Shown: positions 48,154 through 57,774, counted from the stretch's first letter. The stretch is 64,000 nt of DNA from Deinococcus alpinitundrae (GCF_009982895.1 NZ_WXZL01000006.1:150528-214527), one strand, 5' to 3'. The notes: generated by a model not told the origin, from the sequence alone. Numbers and translations: made by a program.

Positions 48154-50712
48154 ATGATTAAACGCCCACTGCTCCTTCTCGGCGCGGCGCTGGCCGTGGC
48201 CAGCGCCACCCAGGCCTCGGCAGGTCGGCTCTCGCCGGATCTGCTGACCAAAGTCAGGTCCAACAGCACTGCGCCGATCGGCGTCATCGTGCGTTTCAGT
48301 GTCTCCAACTCAGCCCAGGGCCGCGATCTGTTCAAGAATTTGCGGACGCAGCTTCAAAACAGTCTCGCCAAGCTCGGCCCGGCGGCGGGGTTTGTCAACG
48401 CTGCCATCAAGCAGAGCGGCGCGGAGCTGTGGCTCGATCAGTCCATCTTCCTCAAGCTGACGCCCGCCCAGATTCGCGCCCTGGTCACGCTGCCGATCGT
48501 AGACGAGATCTTCGAGAACTTCAAGGTTCAGATTCCCAAGGCCCAGGCGCTCAGCGCAGCGAGTGCGCCCACCGGCGTGCCGTACCACTTGCAGGCCATC
48601 GGCGCAAAGCAGGCCCAAGCGGCGGGCTTTAAGGGACAGGGCGTGCGCATCGGTCACCTCGACACCGGCATCGACCCCAACTCGCCGGAATACAAGGGCA
48701 AGATTCTCAACTACGCCGAGTTCAACGGTGACGGCGACAAGGTAAACAGTCAGCCGCATGACACGGCTGAGCACGGTACCCACACGGCAGGGCTGCTGGT
48801 CGGCAACACGGTGGGTGTGGCTCCCGATGCCCGGCTGATCAGTGCCCTGGTGCTGCCCGACGGCTCTGGCACCTTTGCCCAGGTCATTGCAGGCATGCAG
48901 TGGGTCCTCGACCCCGATAACAACGCCGACACCAACGACGGCGCGAACGTGGTCAGCATGAGTCTGGGCTTGCCTGGCACCTATCAGGAATTTGTGTTGC
49001 CCGTCCAGAACATGCTCAAGGCGGGCGTGGTACCGGTCTTCGCCATCGGTAACTTCGGCCCCACGGCGGGCAGCACCGGCAGCCCCGGCAACATCCCCGA
49101 CGTGATCGGTGTCGGTGCAGTCGATCAGAACGGTCAGGTGGCCTCGTTCAGCAGCCGGGGTCCAGTGGCCTGGACCGGGGCCTACAGTGGCACCTTCGTC
49201 AAGCCCGACGTGGCGGCTCCCGGCGTGGCGATCACCAGTAGCTTCCCCGGCGGCGGGTACGGCTCGCTGTCCGGTTCCTCGCAGGCTGCCCCCATCGCGG
49301 CGGGCGCGGTGGCCGTGATGCTGGGAGCCAAGCCCGGCACCAGTGTGGACGCTGTCAAGCAGGCGCTGTATTCGAGTGCGTCCAACAACGGCCAGAAAAA
49401 CAATAACACCGGCTACGGCCAGATCAATCTGCCCGGCGCGCTTGCCAAGCTGGGCGTCAGCGTCGCGGCTCCCGCGCCCACCCCGGCACCGGCCCCGGCG
49501 CCTGCACCCACCCCGGCACCGGCTCCCACGCCGACCCCCGCGCCGACGCCGACACCAGCCCCCACGCCAGCCCCGGCTCCGGCACCCACTCCGACGCCCA
49601 CAGCGCCCCCGGCCAACAATAACGTGGTCCCGCCGGCCGGCTACACCTTCTGCGCGCCCGAAGGCGGCTCGTGCGACTTCAAGGGCGAGCGGCAGGCGGC
49701 TTTCGGCGCGAATGGCCGCTACATCTCCGGAACTGCCACCGACGGCTTCAAATGCACCGTGGCGGAGTGGGGATCAGACCCGGTACCGGGTGCAGCCAAA
49801 GCCTGCTTCCTGAAGCCTGGCGCAGCTCCTGCGCCCACGCCCACCCCAGCTCCCACGCCGACCCCCGCGCCCAAGCCGCCGACCTCCAGCAAGCTGCCCA
49901 GCGTACTGCTGGTGGACGATGACATGGGCCAGGGAGCCGACGTGACCACCTACCTGCGTGACGCCTTGAAGGCCAACGCCGCGCCAGGCGGGGCGTTTCG
50001 CTGGGACGTGCAGAGCCAGGGCGCGGTGCCACTGGGCGAGCTGAAGAAGTACAACATCGTGTTGTGGCTCAGCGGTGAGCAGTACAGCAACACCATCACG
50101 GCAGCCGATCAGCAGAACTTGCAGCAGTACTTGGCGGACGGCGGCAATCTGGTCGTCAGCGGCCAGGACATCGGCTACGACATCGGCGAGAGCAACTTCT
50201 ACCGCAGCATCCTCAAGACCCAGTTCGTGGCCGACTCGTCCGGCACGACCAAGTTCGTCACCAGCGGCGTGCTTGGTAACGTGGGCTACACCCTCAACGC
50301 CGACGGCAGCGCCAAGGATCAGGTGTACCCCGACGTGATTGCCGATATCGGCGGCGGCGTGGTGGCTGGATCATGGGGCAGCGCTGGAGCGACGGCAGCC
50401 ACCATCCAGGCCCAGAGCATCGGCGCGGACAGCAACAAGGCGCGTGCCCAGACCAAGAGCGGCAAGCCGCGCGGTCTGGTCGAGCAGGTGGCGACCAGCG
50501 TGCTGCGCCAGCTCGTCGGGCAGGCAGGCAACGGCAAGCCGGTCAAGCAGCCCGCGGTACGTGCCCAATCGGCCGGCCAGGACGCCGGGGCCGTCGTACT
50601 CAACGACGCAGGCCGCTACCGCACCGCCACCTTCGGCTTCGGGCTGGAAGGCCTCTCGCCCAGCGCCCGCTCATCGCTGCTCAAGGCCACCTTCAACTGG
50701 CTGATGCGCTGA
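48154..50712 (+). CDS. secreted S8 (subtilisin-like) serine protease with Pro/Ala/Thr linkers
   Basis: An 852-residue protein with signal peptide, an I9-like propeptide up to about 130 and a subtilase domain. The triad is Asp170 (HLDTGID), His207 (HGTHTAG) and Ser376, with Asn300 for the oxyanion hole; the Ser loop reads SGSSQAAP where SGTSMAAP is usual. Linker one (about 440-486) and linker two (557-575) consist almost only of Pro, Ala and Thr. Between them is a Cys-rich module (496-554, FCAPEGGSC then CTVAEWG and GAAKACF), as found in carbohydrate-active proteins. The C-terminal part (582 on) resembles a GATase1-like domain. CATACT ends 6 nt before ATG. Confidence 0.9.
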   Translation: MIKRPLLLLGAALAVASATQASAGRLSPDLLTKVRSNSTAPIGVIVRFSVSNSAQGRDLFKNLRTQLQNSLAKLGPAAGFVNAAIKQSGAELWLDQSIFLKLTPAQIRALVTLPIVDEIFENFKVQIPKAQALSAASAPTGVPYHLQAIGAKQAQAAGFKGQGVRIGHLDTGIDPNSPEYKGKILNYAEFNGDGDKVNSQPHDTAEHGTHTAGLLVGNTVGVAPDARLISALVLPDGSGTFAQVIAGMQWVLDPDNNADTNDGANVVSMSLGLPGTYQEFVLPVQNMLKAGVVPVFAIGNFGPTAGSTGSPGNIPDVIGVGAVDQNGQVASFSSRGPVAWTGAYSGTFVKPDVAAPGVAITSSFPGGGYGSLSGSSQAAPIAAGAVAVMLGAKPGTSVDAVKQALYSSASNNGQKNNNTGYGQINLPGALAKLGVSVAAPAPTPAPAPAPAPTPAPAPTPTPAPTPTPAPTPAPAPAPTPTPTAPPANNNVVPPAGYTFCAPEGGSCDFKGERQAAFGANGRYISGTATDGFKCTVAEWGSDPVPGAAKACFLKPGAAPAPTPTPAPTPTPAPKPPTSSKLPSVLLVDDDMGQGADVTTYLRDALKANAAPGGAFRWDVQSQGAVPLGELKKYNIVLWLSGEQYSNTITAADQQNLQQYLADGGNLVVSGQDIGYDIGESNFYRSILKTQFVADSSGTTKFVTSGVLGNVGYTLNADGSAKDQVYPDVIADIGGGVVAGSWGSAGATAATIQAQSIGADSNKARAQTKSGKPRGLVEQVATSVLRQLVGQAGNGKPVKQPAVRAQSAGQDAGAVVLNDAGRYRTATFGFGLEGLSPSARSSLLKATFNWLMR

Positions 50713-50734
50713 GCTGATCTCAAATTCCCTTCCG

Positions 50735-50772
50735 AAAAAAGCCCGCCTTCCGAAATGGAGGGCGGGCTTTTT
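50735..50772. terminator. bidirectional terminator
   Basis: Stem GCCCGCC(TTCC)/(GGA)GGGCGGGC flanked by six A and five T; it ends the protease transcript and the convergent kinase transcript. Confidence 0.88.
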
Positions 50773-50782
50773 CGTGGCCCCT

Positions 50783-52381
50783 TCACGCCACGTCGTCGTT
50801 CGCCAGTTCCAGATTTCCCCTGGGCAACCAGACGTTGACGGTGGTGCCGCTGCCCACCTGACTCTTGAACCAGATGCGCCCGCCGTGGGCATCCACAATG
50901 CTGCGGGCAATCGCCAAGCCCAGCCCCGCGCCGCCCTGGTCGCGGCTGCGCGATTCCTCCACCCGATAAAAGCGGTCGAACAGTTTCTCCAGATGCTCCG
51001 GGGCGATGCCGGGGCCGTCGTCACTGACGCTCAGCAGCACGCCGCTCTCACCGCTGTCCTCAGGATCGGCGCAGCTGCTCAGCTCGACCTGGCTGGACCC
51101 AGCCTTGAGTGCGTTGCTGACCAGATTGATGACGACCTGCTTGAGCCGGTCGGGGTCGCCTTCCAGCACCTCGTCGCTGCCGGTCACGCTCAGCACCGCT
51201 TGTTGGGCCTGGGCCAGCGGTTGCAACTCGCGGGCGATCTCGCCCAGCAGCACCTTGGGCAGCACCAGCTGGCGGCGCAGTTGCATTACGCCGCCGTCGG
51301 AGCGGGCCAGCTCCAGCAAGCTGCTGATCAGGTTGGTGAGGCGCTCGGCCTCACTGCGAATGATGGTCAGGCTCTCGCGCTGGCCCTCGCTGGGGCTGGT
51401 GCGCCGCAACAGGTAGCTGGCGTGGCCGCTGATGGCCGTCACCGGAGTGCGGAGTTCGTGGCTGGCGTCAGAGGTAAATCTCCGCTGGGCCTCGAACGAG
51501 TCTTCCAGGCGGCCCAGCATCCGGTTGAGCGCCTGGGCCAGCGACTGCACCTCGTCACGGGTACTCGGCTCCGGCACGCGGGCGTTCAGGGTGCGCCCCC
51601 CGATCTGCTCGGCGGCCTTCTGCACCTGCCGCAGCGGCCTGATTGCCTGGCCCGAGAGCAGGTAGGCCCCCACACTGCTGATGACCAGCCCGCCCACAAA
51701 TAGCACCCACATCAGCGACCTGAGGCGGTCGAGCGTGTCGTAGGTCGGCTGTAAGCTGCGCCCCACATAAATGAGGGCGGCCTGGGTCAGCGGTTTGTTG
51801 TCGATGGCAATGCCGGTCTGAATTTCGGAGAGCTGCACGTACACCTGGGTCGGCACCGGATCGTCGAAGGCCGCCTGGGTCGGTATGGTCAGGTCCAGCC
51901 CGCGTGAGGGGTCACTCAGCAACTGGGTCAGCTGGGCATCGCTTAATTCAATAGGCGCGTTGGGGTCAATGCCCACTGGCAGGCGATTTTGCGGCGCGGT
52001 CCGCCGGACGAAGTTCAGCTCGGCCAGGTGGTCTGACGGCTCTCCTTGCAGCATGGCTTGCTGCAAGGTATCGACGCTGGTGACCAGCGGGTCGATCTGA
52101 ATGCGGTAATTGGGAAAGCTCTGACGCAGGGTGGAGAGCGTGCGTCCACCGGGGTCGCTCGAATCACCCAGCAGCCCGCCGCTCAGGCGGCCCAGCGGGT
52201 CGAGTGGAGAGCTTGGCAGCACGAGACGGTTGATCTGCCCAAATACGTTACGCGCCAGATCTTCCTTGATGCTGCGAATGAGGCTGTTTTGCATGATGCC
52301 CAGCACCAGCACCGCCAGCAGGACCAGCACCGTCGCCAGCAGTACCGTATAAAAAAGGGTCAGCCGCCCGCGCAGGGTCAT
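50783..52381 (-). CDS. sensor histidine kinase (HAMP, HisKA)
   Basis: A 532-residue membrane kinase with two transmembrane helices (about 8-30 and 220-240), a sensor loop between, a HAMP segment, HisKA with the phosphorylated His in SDASHELRTPVTAI, and HATPase with NLVSNALKA, SDDGPGIAP and GGAGLGLAIA. It pairs with the OmpR-type regulator upstream, which is transcribed first. About 100 bp separate the two genes. Confidence 0.93.
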   Translation of the reverse strand: MTLRGRLTLFYTVLLATVLVLLAVLVLGIMQNSLIRSIKEDLARNVFGQINRLVLPSSPLDPLGRLSGGLLGDSSDPGGRTLSTLRQSFPNYRIQIDPLVTSVDTLQQAMLQGEPSDHLAELNFVRRTAPQNRLPVGIDPNAPIELSDAQLTQLLSDPSRGLDLTIPTQAAFDDPVPTQVYVQLSEIQTGIAIDNKPLTQAALIYVGRSLQPTYDTLDRLRSLMWVLFVGGLVISSVGAYLLSGQAIRPLRQVQKAAEQIGGRTLNARVPEPSTRDEVQSLAQALNRMLGRLEDSFEAQRRFTSDASHELRTPVTAISGHASYLLRRTSPSEGQRESLTIIRSEAERLTNLISSLLELARSDGGVMQLRRQLVLPKVLLGEIARELQPLAQAQQAVLSVTGSDEVLEGDPDRLKQVVINLVSNALKAGSSQVELSSCADPEDSGESGVLLSVSDDGPGIAPEHLEKLFDRFYRVEESRSRDQGGAGLGLAIARSIVDAHGGRIWFKSQVGSGTTVNVWLPRGNLELANDDVA

Positions 52382-52482
52382 GCAGGCGGCCTAGTAAAGT
52401 GGAAGATGGAGGGTGGGAGGGCAGACATGCCAGCCAGTCTACAGGCCAGCCGTGAGCCGCGGGTTTCCGGCGCTGAGGCGGG

Positions 52483-53160
52483 TTATTCCTCGCGCAGCAC
52501 GTAGCCCACGCCGCGCACGGTATGGATCAGGCGGCGCTCGCTCCCTTCCTCGAGCTTGCGGCGCAGGTAGCCGATATATACGTCCACGACGTTGCTGCCG
52601 CCGGTGTACTCGGGCCAGACCTTCTCCTCGATCTCGAAACGCGAGAAGACCTTGCCGGGGTTACGGGCAAGCAGTTCGAGTAGCTCAAATTCCTTGGCCG
52701 ACAGCTCGACACGCCGTCCACCCCGAAAAATCTCGCGTCCGTCGAGATTCATGACCAGATCGGCCACCCGCACCTCACCTGTCACCGCTGGATTGACCCG
52801 GCGCAGGTGGGCGCGGACGCGGGCCAGCAGTTCCTCGATCGAAAAGGGCTTGATCAGGTAATCGTCGGCTCCTGAGTCCAGGCCCTCGACCTTGTCCTGA
52901 ATGCCGTCCTTGGCCGTCAGGATGATGATCGGGGTGTTGGAAGTCTTGCGCACCCGGCGGGCGACTTCCAGGCCGTCGAGCACCGGCAGCATCAGATCGA
53001 GAATGACCAGATCGGGGTTGACTTCACGGAATTTTGACAAACCGGTCACGCCGTCGAAGGCCACCTCGGTGGCGTAGCCTTCGGCGGCCAGTTCCAGCTC
53101 GATAAAGCGGGCAATGTCTTTTTCGTCTTCGATGACGAGCACCAGGGGCTTGCGTTCCAT
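52483..53160 (-). CDS. OmpR-family response regulator (possible DrRRA orthologue)
   Basis: A 225-residue regulator with receiver domain (VIEDEKD acidic pair, Asp in [13 protein letters not shown], Lys in YLIKPFS) and winged-helix DNA-binding domain ([20 protein letters not shown], then [14 protein letters not shown] and [12 protein letters not shown]). It strongly resembles the D. radiodurans radioresistance regulator DrRRA as I recall it, but I cannot verify. TAGGGT ends 6 nt before the ATG. A 12-bp perfect palindrome lies just upstream of the -10. Confidence 0.9.
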   Translation of the reverse strand: MERKPLVLVIEDEKDIARFIELELAAEGYATEVAFDGVTGLSKFREVNPDLVILDLMLPVLDGLEVARRVRKTSNTPIIILTAKDGIQDKVEGLDSGADDYLIKPFSIEELLARVRAHLRRVNPAVTGEVRVADLVMNLDGREIFRGGRRVELSAKEFELLELLARNPGKVFSRFEIEEKVWPEYTGGSNVVDVYIGYLRRKLEEGSERRLIHTVRGVGYVLREE

Positions 53161-53179
53161 AGCTTCACCCTACGTTTCA

Positions 53180-53191
53180 TTCTCATGAGAA
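53180..53191. promoter_or_regulatory. 12-bp perfect palindrome at the OmpR-type regulator promoter
   Basis: TTCTCATGAGAA lies 7 bp upstream of the -10-like TAGGGT (53167-53172), that is, between the -10 and the expected -35. It could be a repressor or autoregulation site. Confidence 0.45.
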
Positions 53192-53216
53192 GGGGGGTGT
53201 GGGGCTTAACCACATT

Positions 53217-54491
53217 TCATCTGGCCCATTCGAGCAGCAGGGCGCGCACTGTTCCGGCCAGATACAGGCTACCGGTGACCAGCAGCGTGCCGCCTGGCGG
53301 GGTGAGGGTCAGGGCACGCGCGAAGGCGGCAGCGATGTCCTCCACCGCCTCGCCGCCAAAGCGCCGGGCCAGCTCACGCGGATCCGTGGCTAGGTCGCCG
53401 GGAGCCGTGAAGACCCGCCTTGGTGCGAGGGCCAGCAGCGGCGCGAGGGTCGCTGCGGTGTCCTTGCGGGCCAGATTGCCGAACAGCAGCACGTCGGCCA
53501 CTGGGACGGCTGTAGCCAGGGCCAGCGCCGCGTGCGGATTGTGTGCGCCGTCGAGCAGTACGGTGATGCCTGCTGCCCCATTTCCAGGCAACGCGAAGCG
53601 CTCCAGCCGGGCCGGGTGATCCGCGTTCAGGGCAGCCCTGACGCTACTGCCGAAGCCCAGCAGCCGCAGGGTGGCGACGGCCAGCCGGGCGTTCCCGGTC
53701 TGGTGCGGCCCGGCCAGGCGCGGCGGGTGCGGCAGCTCGAACAGCGCCGGGTGGGTCTGCGGCGTGTAGAGGGGCGCCCCCCGCTCGGCGGCCACCTGCC
53801 GGACCGTGTGCAGCGCCTCACCGGCAGCGGCGGTGGTCAGCAGCGGCACGCCCGGCAGCGCCGCGCCCGCCTTGTCGCGGGCGATGTCGCTCAGCCCCGG
53901 CCCCAGCACCGCCGTGTGGTCGAGTGCCACATTGGTCAGGGCCACCGCCGCGACCCGGCGCAGTGCCTGGGTGCCGTCCGAGAGGCCGCCCACGCCCGCT
54001 TCCATCACCGCCCACGGCACCCCGGCGCGGGCGAATGCCGAAGAGGCCAGTCCCAGCGTCAAATCGAAGAAGGCCGCGTCCGGGGCGTACTGCCGTGCCC
54101 AGACGATGAAGGCGGCGCTGCGGCGTGGGTCGAGTTCCTGGCCGCCGATCCGGATACGCTCCTCGAATCTTTCCAGATGCGGACTGGTAAAGCGTCCGGC
54201 CATCAGCCCGGCGGCCAGCAGTCCGGCTTCCAGCATGGCGCAGGTGCTGCCTTTGCCGTTGGTGCCGACGACCCGGATGCTCTGAAACAGCTCGTCCGGC
54301 GAGCCGAGCTGGTCGAGCAGGACCCGTGCCCGCTGCGGCCCCCGCGCCTGGCCCTGGCGGGTGCGCGAGTAGAGCCAGTCGTAGTCGGGCTGCGTCTGGT
54401 CCGACGATCCTGGATGGAGCTGTTCTCGTTCAGGCCAATCCGCTTCGGGGAAGTCACCGGGCCGCGTCATCTCTGGCGCACGATACGCCAT
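53217..54491 (-). CDS. folC: folylpolyglutamate/dihydrofolate synthase
   Basis: A 424-residue Mur-ligase-family enzyme. The ATP loop is VVGTNGKGSTCAMLEAGL, followed by GRFTSPHLERFEERIRIG and the DHTAVLGPGLSDIARDKAG block; the C-terminal LLDGAHNPHAALAL motif is typical for FolC. It adds glutamate to folates. TACCCT lies 5 nt before the ATG. It is divergent from purE, and a folate-cycle gene (5-FCL) is found 6.6 kb on. Confidence 0.93.
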   Translation of the reverse strand: MAYRAPEMTRPGDFPEADWPEREQLHPGSSDQTQPDYDWLYSRTRQGQARGPQRARVLLDQLGSPDELFQSIRVVGTNGKGSTCAMLEAGLLAAGLMAGRFTSPHLERFEERIRIGGQELDPRRSAAFIVWARQYAPDAAFFDLTLGLASSAFARAGVPWAVMEAGVGGLSDGTQALRRVAAVALTNVALDHTAVLGPGLSDIARDKAGAALPGVPLLTTAAAGEALHTVRQVAAERGAPLYTPQTHPALFELPHPPRLAGPHQTGNARLAVATLRLLGFGSSVRAALNADHPARLERFALPGNGAAGITVLLDGAHNPHAALALATAVPVADVLLFGNLARKDTAATLAPLLALAPRRVFTAPGDLATDPRELARRFGGEAVEDIAAAFARALTLTPPGGTLLVTGSLYLAGTVRALLLEWAR

Positions 54492-54549
54492 CTGCCAGGG
54501 TAGGGCAGAGGAGAGGTAACCCGGCGGCCCAGCCCGCTACACTGGCCGC

Positions 54550-55089
54550 GTGACGCTTTCCCCTCAGCAGATTCAAGAACAGCCCATTCAGGTCGGCGTG
54601 GTCATGGGCAGCCGCAGCGATTTCGACACCGTGAGCGGCGCGCTGACCGTGTTGGCACAACTCGGCGTCGGCTACGAGGTGCGGGTGCTCTCGGCCCACC
54701 GCACGCCGCAGCTGCTCTCCAGCTACGCAGTGCGGGCCGAGCGGCTGGGATTCTCGGCCATCATCGCGGCGGCGGGCGGCGCGGCCCACCTGCCTGGCAT
54801 GCTGGCCGCTTATGGCCGGGTACCGGTGCTGGGCGTGCCGGTCCAGAGCAGGGCACTCAGCGGTCAGGACTCGCTGCTGAGCATTGTCCAGATGCCTGCC
54901 GGAATTCCGGTGGCGACCTTTGCCATCGGCCCGGCGGGAGCCAGAAACGCCGCTCTGTTTGCCGCCGCCATGATCGCCACCACCGACGCGGCCCTGCGTC
55001 AGCGCCTCGACGCGTTCCGGGCCGCCCAGACCCGGGCGGTGCTGGACGATGCGTACTTTGAAGGCCATCCTCAGGCGGGCGAGGCGTGA
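54550..55089 (+). CDS. purE: N5-carboxyaminoimidazole ribonucleotide mutase
   Basis: A 179-residue class I PurE. The signature VGVVMGSRSDFDTVSGAL is followed by VLSAHRTPQLL, with the catalytic His, and AAAGGAAHLPGMLA. It moves the carboxyl group in purine synthesis, forming CAIR. GTG start is preceded 6 nt by TACACT. It overlaps purK by 4 bp (GTGA). Confidence 0.95.
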   Translation: MTLSPQQIQEQPIQVGVVMGSRSDFDTVSGALTVLAQLGVGYEVRVLSAHRTPQLLSSYAVRAERLGFSAIIAAAGGAAHLPGMLAAYGRVPVLGVPVQSRALSGQDSLLSIVQMPAGIPVATFAIGPAGARNAALFAAAMIATTDAALRQRLDAFRAAQTRAVLDDAYFEGHPQAGEA

Positions 55090-56198
55090 GCGCGCTGTTT
55101 CGAGCGGGCACCCTGGGCATTCTCGGCGGCGGTCAGCTGGCCCAGATGCTGGCGCTGGCTGCCCTGCCGCTGGGCGTGCGGGTGGTGGTGCTGGAACCCG
55201 ATCCGCAGGCTCCGGCCCGCGGCTGCGCCGAGCACATCCAGGCTCCCTACACCGACGCGGCGGGGCTGGAACGCCTCTCTCAGTGCGACGCCGTGACGCT
55301 GGAATTCGAGAATGTGCCGCTCTCGGCGCTGGCCCAGTTGGAAGGCCGGGTGCCCGTACGGCCCGCCGCGTCGCTGCTGGTGCGCAGCAAGCACCGCGCC
55401 CGTGAGAAGGAGGCGCTGCACGAAGCGGGGGCCGGGACCGCTCCCTATGCGCTCATCAACACTGAGGCCGATCTGCCCGGCGCGCTGGAACGGGTTGGCA
55501 GGCACGGCGTCCTCAAGACGGCCGAACTCGGCTACGACGGCAAGGGCCAGGTGCGCGTCGCGGCGCAAGCGGACCTCGACCCGGCCTGGACTGAGCTGGG
55601 TCGGGTGCCCTGCGTGCTGGAAGGCTGGGTTCACTTTGCCCGCGAGGTCAGCCTGGGGGTGGCGCGCACGGCAGGCGGCGAGCTGGCTTTCGGCGGCCTG
55701 ATAGAGAACGTGCACCGGGCGGGGGTGCTGCGCCTTAGTGTGTACCTGCCAGGCGACCCCGCCGAGGCGCAGGCCCGTGAACTGGCCCGTCGGGTAGCGG
55801 AGCGCTGGCAACTCGAAGGCCTGATGACGCTGGAATTCTTCGAGCTGCCCGGCGGCGAACTGCTCGTCAACGAGGTGGCCCCCCGCGTTCACAATAGTGG
55901 CCACCTGACCCAGGACGGCGGTGGCGTCAGCCAGTTCGAGGCGCAGGTGCGGGCGGCTCTCGGCTGGCCCCTGCACGACTTCGCACCGAAGCTGCCCTGT
56001 GCGATGGTCAACATTCTCGGCTGGGTCGAGGGCCAGGAACCCGACTGGCAGGCGATTCTGAAGCTGGAAGGCGCGAGGCTGCATCTTTACGGCAAGGCCC
56101 ACAAGCCGGGACGTAAGCTGGGGCACGTCAATCTGGTCGCGCACGACGAGGCCACGCTCTGGGCGCAACTTAGCAGGTTGGAGATGCTGATTCCTTGA
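55086..56198 (+). CDS. purK: 5-(carboxyamino)imidazole ribonucleotide synthase
   Basis: A 370-residue ATP-grasp enzyme. It begins GTLGILGGGQLAQMLALAA, has VTLEFENVPLSAL, KTAELGYDGKGQ and ends with VNEVAPRVHNSGHLTQDG and SQFEAQVRA. It carboxylates AIR with bicarbonate and ATP, feeding PurE. GTG start overlaps purE stop. Confidence 0.95.
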   Translation: MSALFRAGTLGILGGGQLAQMLALAALPLGVRVVVLEPDPQAPARGCAEHIQAPYTDAAGLERLSQCDAVTLEFENVPLSALAQLEGRVPVRPAASLLVRSKHRAREKEALHEAGAGTAPYALINTEADLPGALERVGRHGVLKTAELGYDGKGQVRVAAQADLDPAWTELGRVPCVLEGWVHFAREVSLGVARTAGGELAFGGLIENVHRAGVLRLSVYLPGDPAEAQARELARRVAERWQLEGLMTLEFFELPGGELLVNEVAPRVHNSGHLTQDGGGVSQFEAQVRAALGWPLHDFAPKLPCAMVNILGWVEGQEPDWQAILKLEGARLHLYGKAHKPGRKLGHVNLVAHDEATLWAQLSRLEMLIP

Positions 56199-56229
56199 GC
56201 CGGTCCGACGGATTCAGACCAAACGAAAG

Positions 56230-56259
56230 GAGGGAGAAGCCGCTGTGGACTTCTCCCTC
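56230..56259. terminator. hairpin between purK and tig
   Basis: A 10-bp perfect stem (56230-56239 with 56250-56259) separates convergent genes. On the minus strand it is followed by CTTTCGTTT; the T-run is short. Confidence 0.6.
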
Positions 56260-56272
56260 TCAAGTGTTGGGT

Positions 56273-57667
56273 TTACTCGCTCTTCGTGTCCTCAGCCTGG
56301 GCCTGCTCGCCTGACTCCGAATGCGCTTCTTCAGAAGGAGCAGACTCGGCGCTCACCGGCTCGGCTTGCGTTTCTTCAGGCGTCGTCGCTTCGGCCTGAG
56401 TCGTCTCGGGTTGGGCTTCCGGCGTCTCTGACTTCGGCGCGAGCTGGGCGAGGGCCTGGGTCAGCGCCTTTTCGCGCACGATGCTGGCGTAGTAGCTGTT
56501 GAGACCCTCCGGCCCGAGCTGGGTGCGCAGTTGCTGGGCTGTCAGTTCGTTGGCCTGGGCCAGCGCCATCATGGTCTGGTTGAATTCCTGGTCGCTGACG
56601 CTCACCTGCATGTCCTCGGCCAGCTGCTCAAGGGCCAGATCGCGGCGCACCCGGCTCTCGGCGTTCTTGTCGAGGTCGGCCATGAATTCGTCGAGCTTGC
56701 CCTGCTCCTTCATGAAGCTCTCGTACTCGCCCCACTTGACGCCCTGACGCGAGAGGTCACTCTGAATCTCTTCCATCATGGCGTCGCGGCGGCGCGTGAG
56801 GAGCGCTTTGGGAATGGTGGTCTCCATTCCGGCGACGAGCTGCTCGATGAACTCCTCGCGGCGGGCGGCCTCGCCTTCCTGCTGGGCGCGGCGGGTCAGC
56901 TCGGACTTCAGGTCGGTGCGCAGGCGCTCCATGCTCTCGAAGTTCAGGCTCTTGGCAAATTCGTCGCCGAGTTCCTGGCGCTGCTTGTGGCGCACGTCCA
57001 GCACCTTGACTTCCACAGTGTGCTCGGGGTGCTCGTGGTCGCCGTGCTGGTGGGCGGGCACGTTGATGCTCACCTCTTCACCCTTGCTCTTGCCGCTGAG
57101 GGCCGCCTGGACGTGGGGCTCGGCCACGTCCAGGTAAATCGGGTAGCTGCCGCCCTCCTCGCCGGTTTCCTCGATCATGATCATGTCGTTGCCCTCGGCG
57201 GGCCGCTCCACGCTCTCGAAGGTGGCATTGCGGTCTTGCAGGTCGCTGAGGGTGCGCTCCATCACCTCGTCGGTGATTTGCGGCGCGGCGGCGCTGAGTT
57301 GCGCGGCCTTCCAGTCACCGAGCTTGACCTCGGGGTAGGTCTCGCCTTTGACGCTGAAATCGAAGGCCTGACCGTCTTTGAGGGTCGCTGGGTTGATCTC
57401 GGCGTCCACTAGGCTGAGTTTCAGCTCACGGGCGGCCTGGGGGTAGTGGACCTGCAGGAGCCGGTCACGAACCTCGTTCTCGACGTAGCCCGCGCCGACC
57501 CTCTGCTCCAGCACCTTCTTGGGGGCCTTGCCGGGGCGAAAGCCCGGCACGCGCACGTCGCGCGACAGCCCAGCCCAGACCTGCTGGTAAGCGCGGCTGA
57601 CCTCTGCGGCAGGAACCGACGCCTTGAATTCGACTTTGTTGCCCTCTCTACTCATCAGCTCTGCCAT
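56273..57667 (-). CDS. tig: trigger factor chaperone
   Basis: A 464-residue trigger factor. The ribosome-binding loop is PGFRPGKAPKKVLEQRV near residue 40-55, followed by the FKBP-like PPIase domain (about 145-235, with EGNDMIMIEETGEE) and the helical C-terminal chaperone arms. It carries an unusual acidic, Ala/Glu/Thr/Pro-rich tail of about 55 residues (PETTQAEATTPEETQAEPVS). The ATG with GGGAGAAACC is used; upstream in-frame codons belong to the tRNA-Leu gene. Confidence 0.95.
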   Translation of the reverse strand: MAELMSREGNKVEFKASVPAAEVSRAYQQVWAGLSRDVRVPGFRPGKAPKKVLEQRVGAGYVENEVRDRLLQVHYPQAARELKLSLVDAEINPATLKDGQAFDFSVKGETYPEVKLGDWKAAQLSAAAPQITDEVMERTLSDLQDRNATFESVERPAEGNDMIMIEETGEEGGSYPIYLDVAEPHVQAALSGKSKGEEVSINVPAHQHGDHEHPEHTVEVKVLDVRHKQRQELGDEFAKSLNFESMERLRTDLKSELTRRAQQEGEAARREEFIEQLVAGMETTIPKALLTRRRDAMMEEIQSDLSRQGVKWGEYESFMKEQGKLDEFMADLDKNAESRVRRDLALEQLAEDMQVSVSDQEFNQTMMALAQANELTAQQLRTQLGPEGLNSYYASIVREKALTQALAQLAPKSETPEAQPETTQAEATTPEETQAEPVSAESAPSEEAHSESGEQAQAEDTKSE

Positions 57668-57774
57668 GGTTTCTCCCGTTGCGCCGCGCGCTTCTTTAAG
57701 TGGTGCGACTGCTTTTTTGATTTCCCTGGCCTGTGGCAAAAAGAACGGCCCCATCACAGGGCCGCCGTTTCTGC

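Noticed and set aside
49480..49610. CRISPR or satellite repeat
   Set aside because: The repeated CCGGC/CCCAC units are codons of the Pro/Ala/Thr linker, with no spacer-repeat structure.
49413..49619. Gly/Ala/Val-repeat frame on the minus strand
   Set aside because: It is the antisense of the Pro/Ala/Thr linker of the subtilase.
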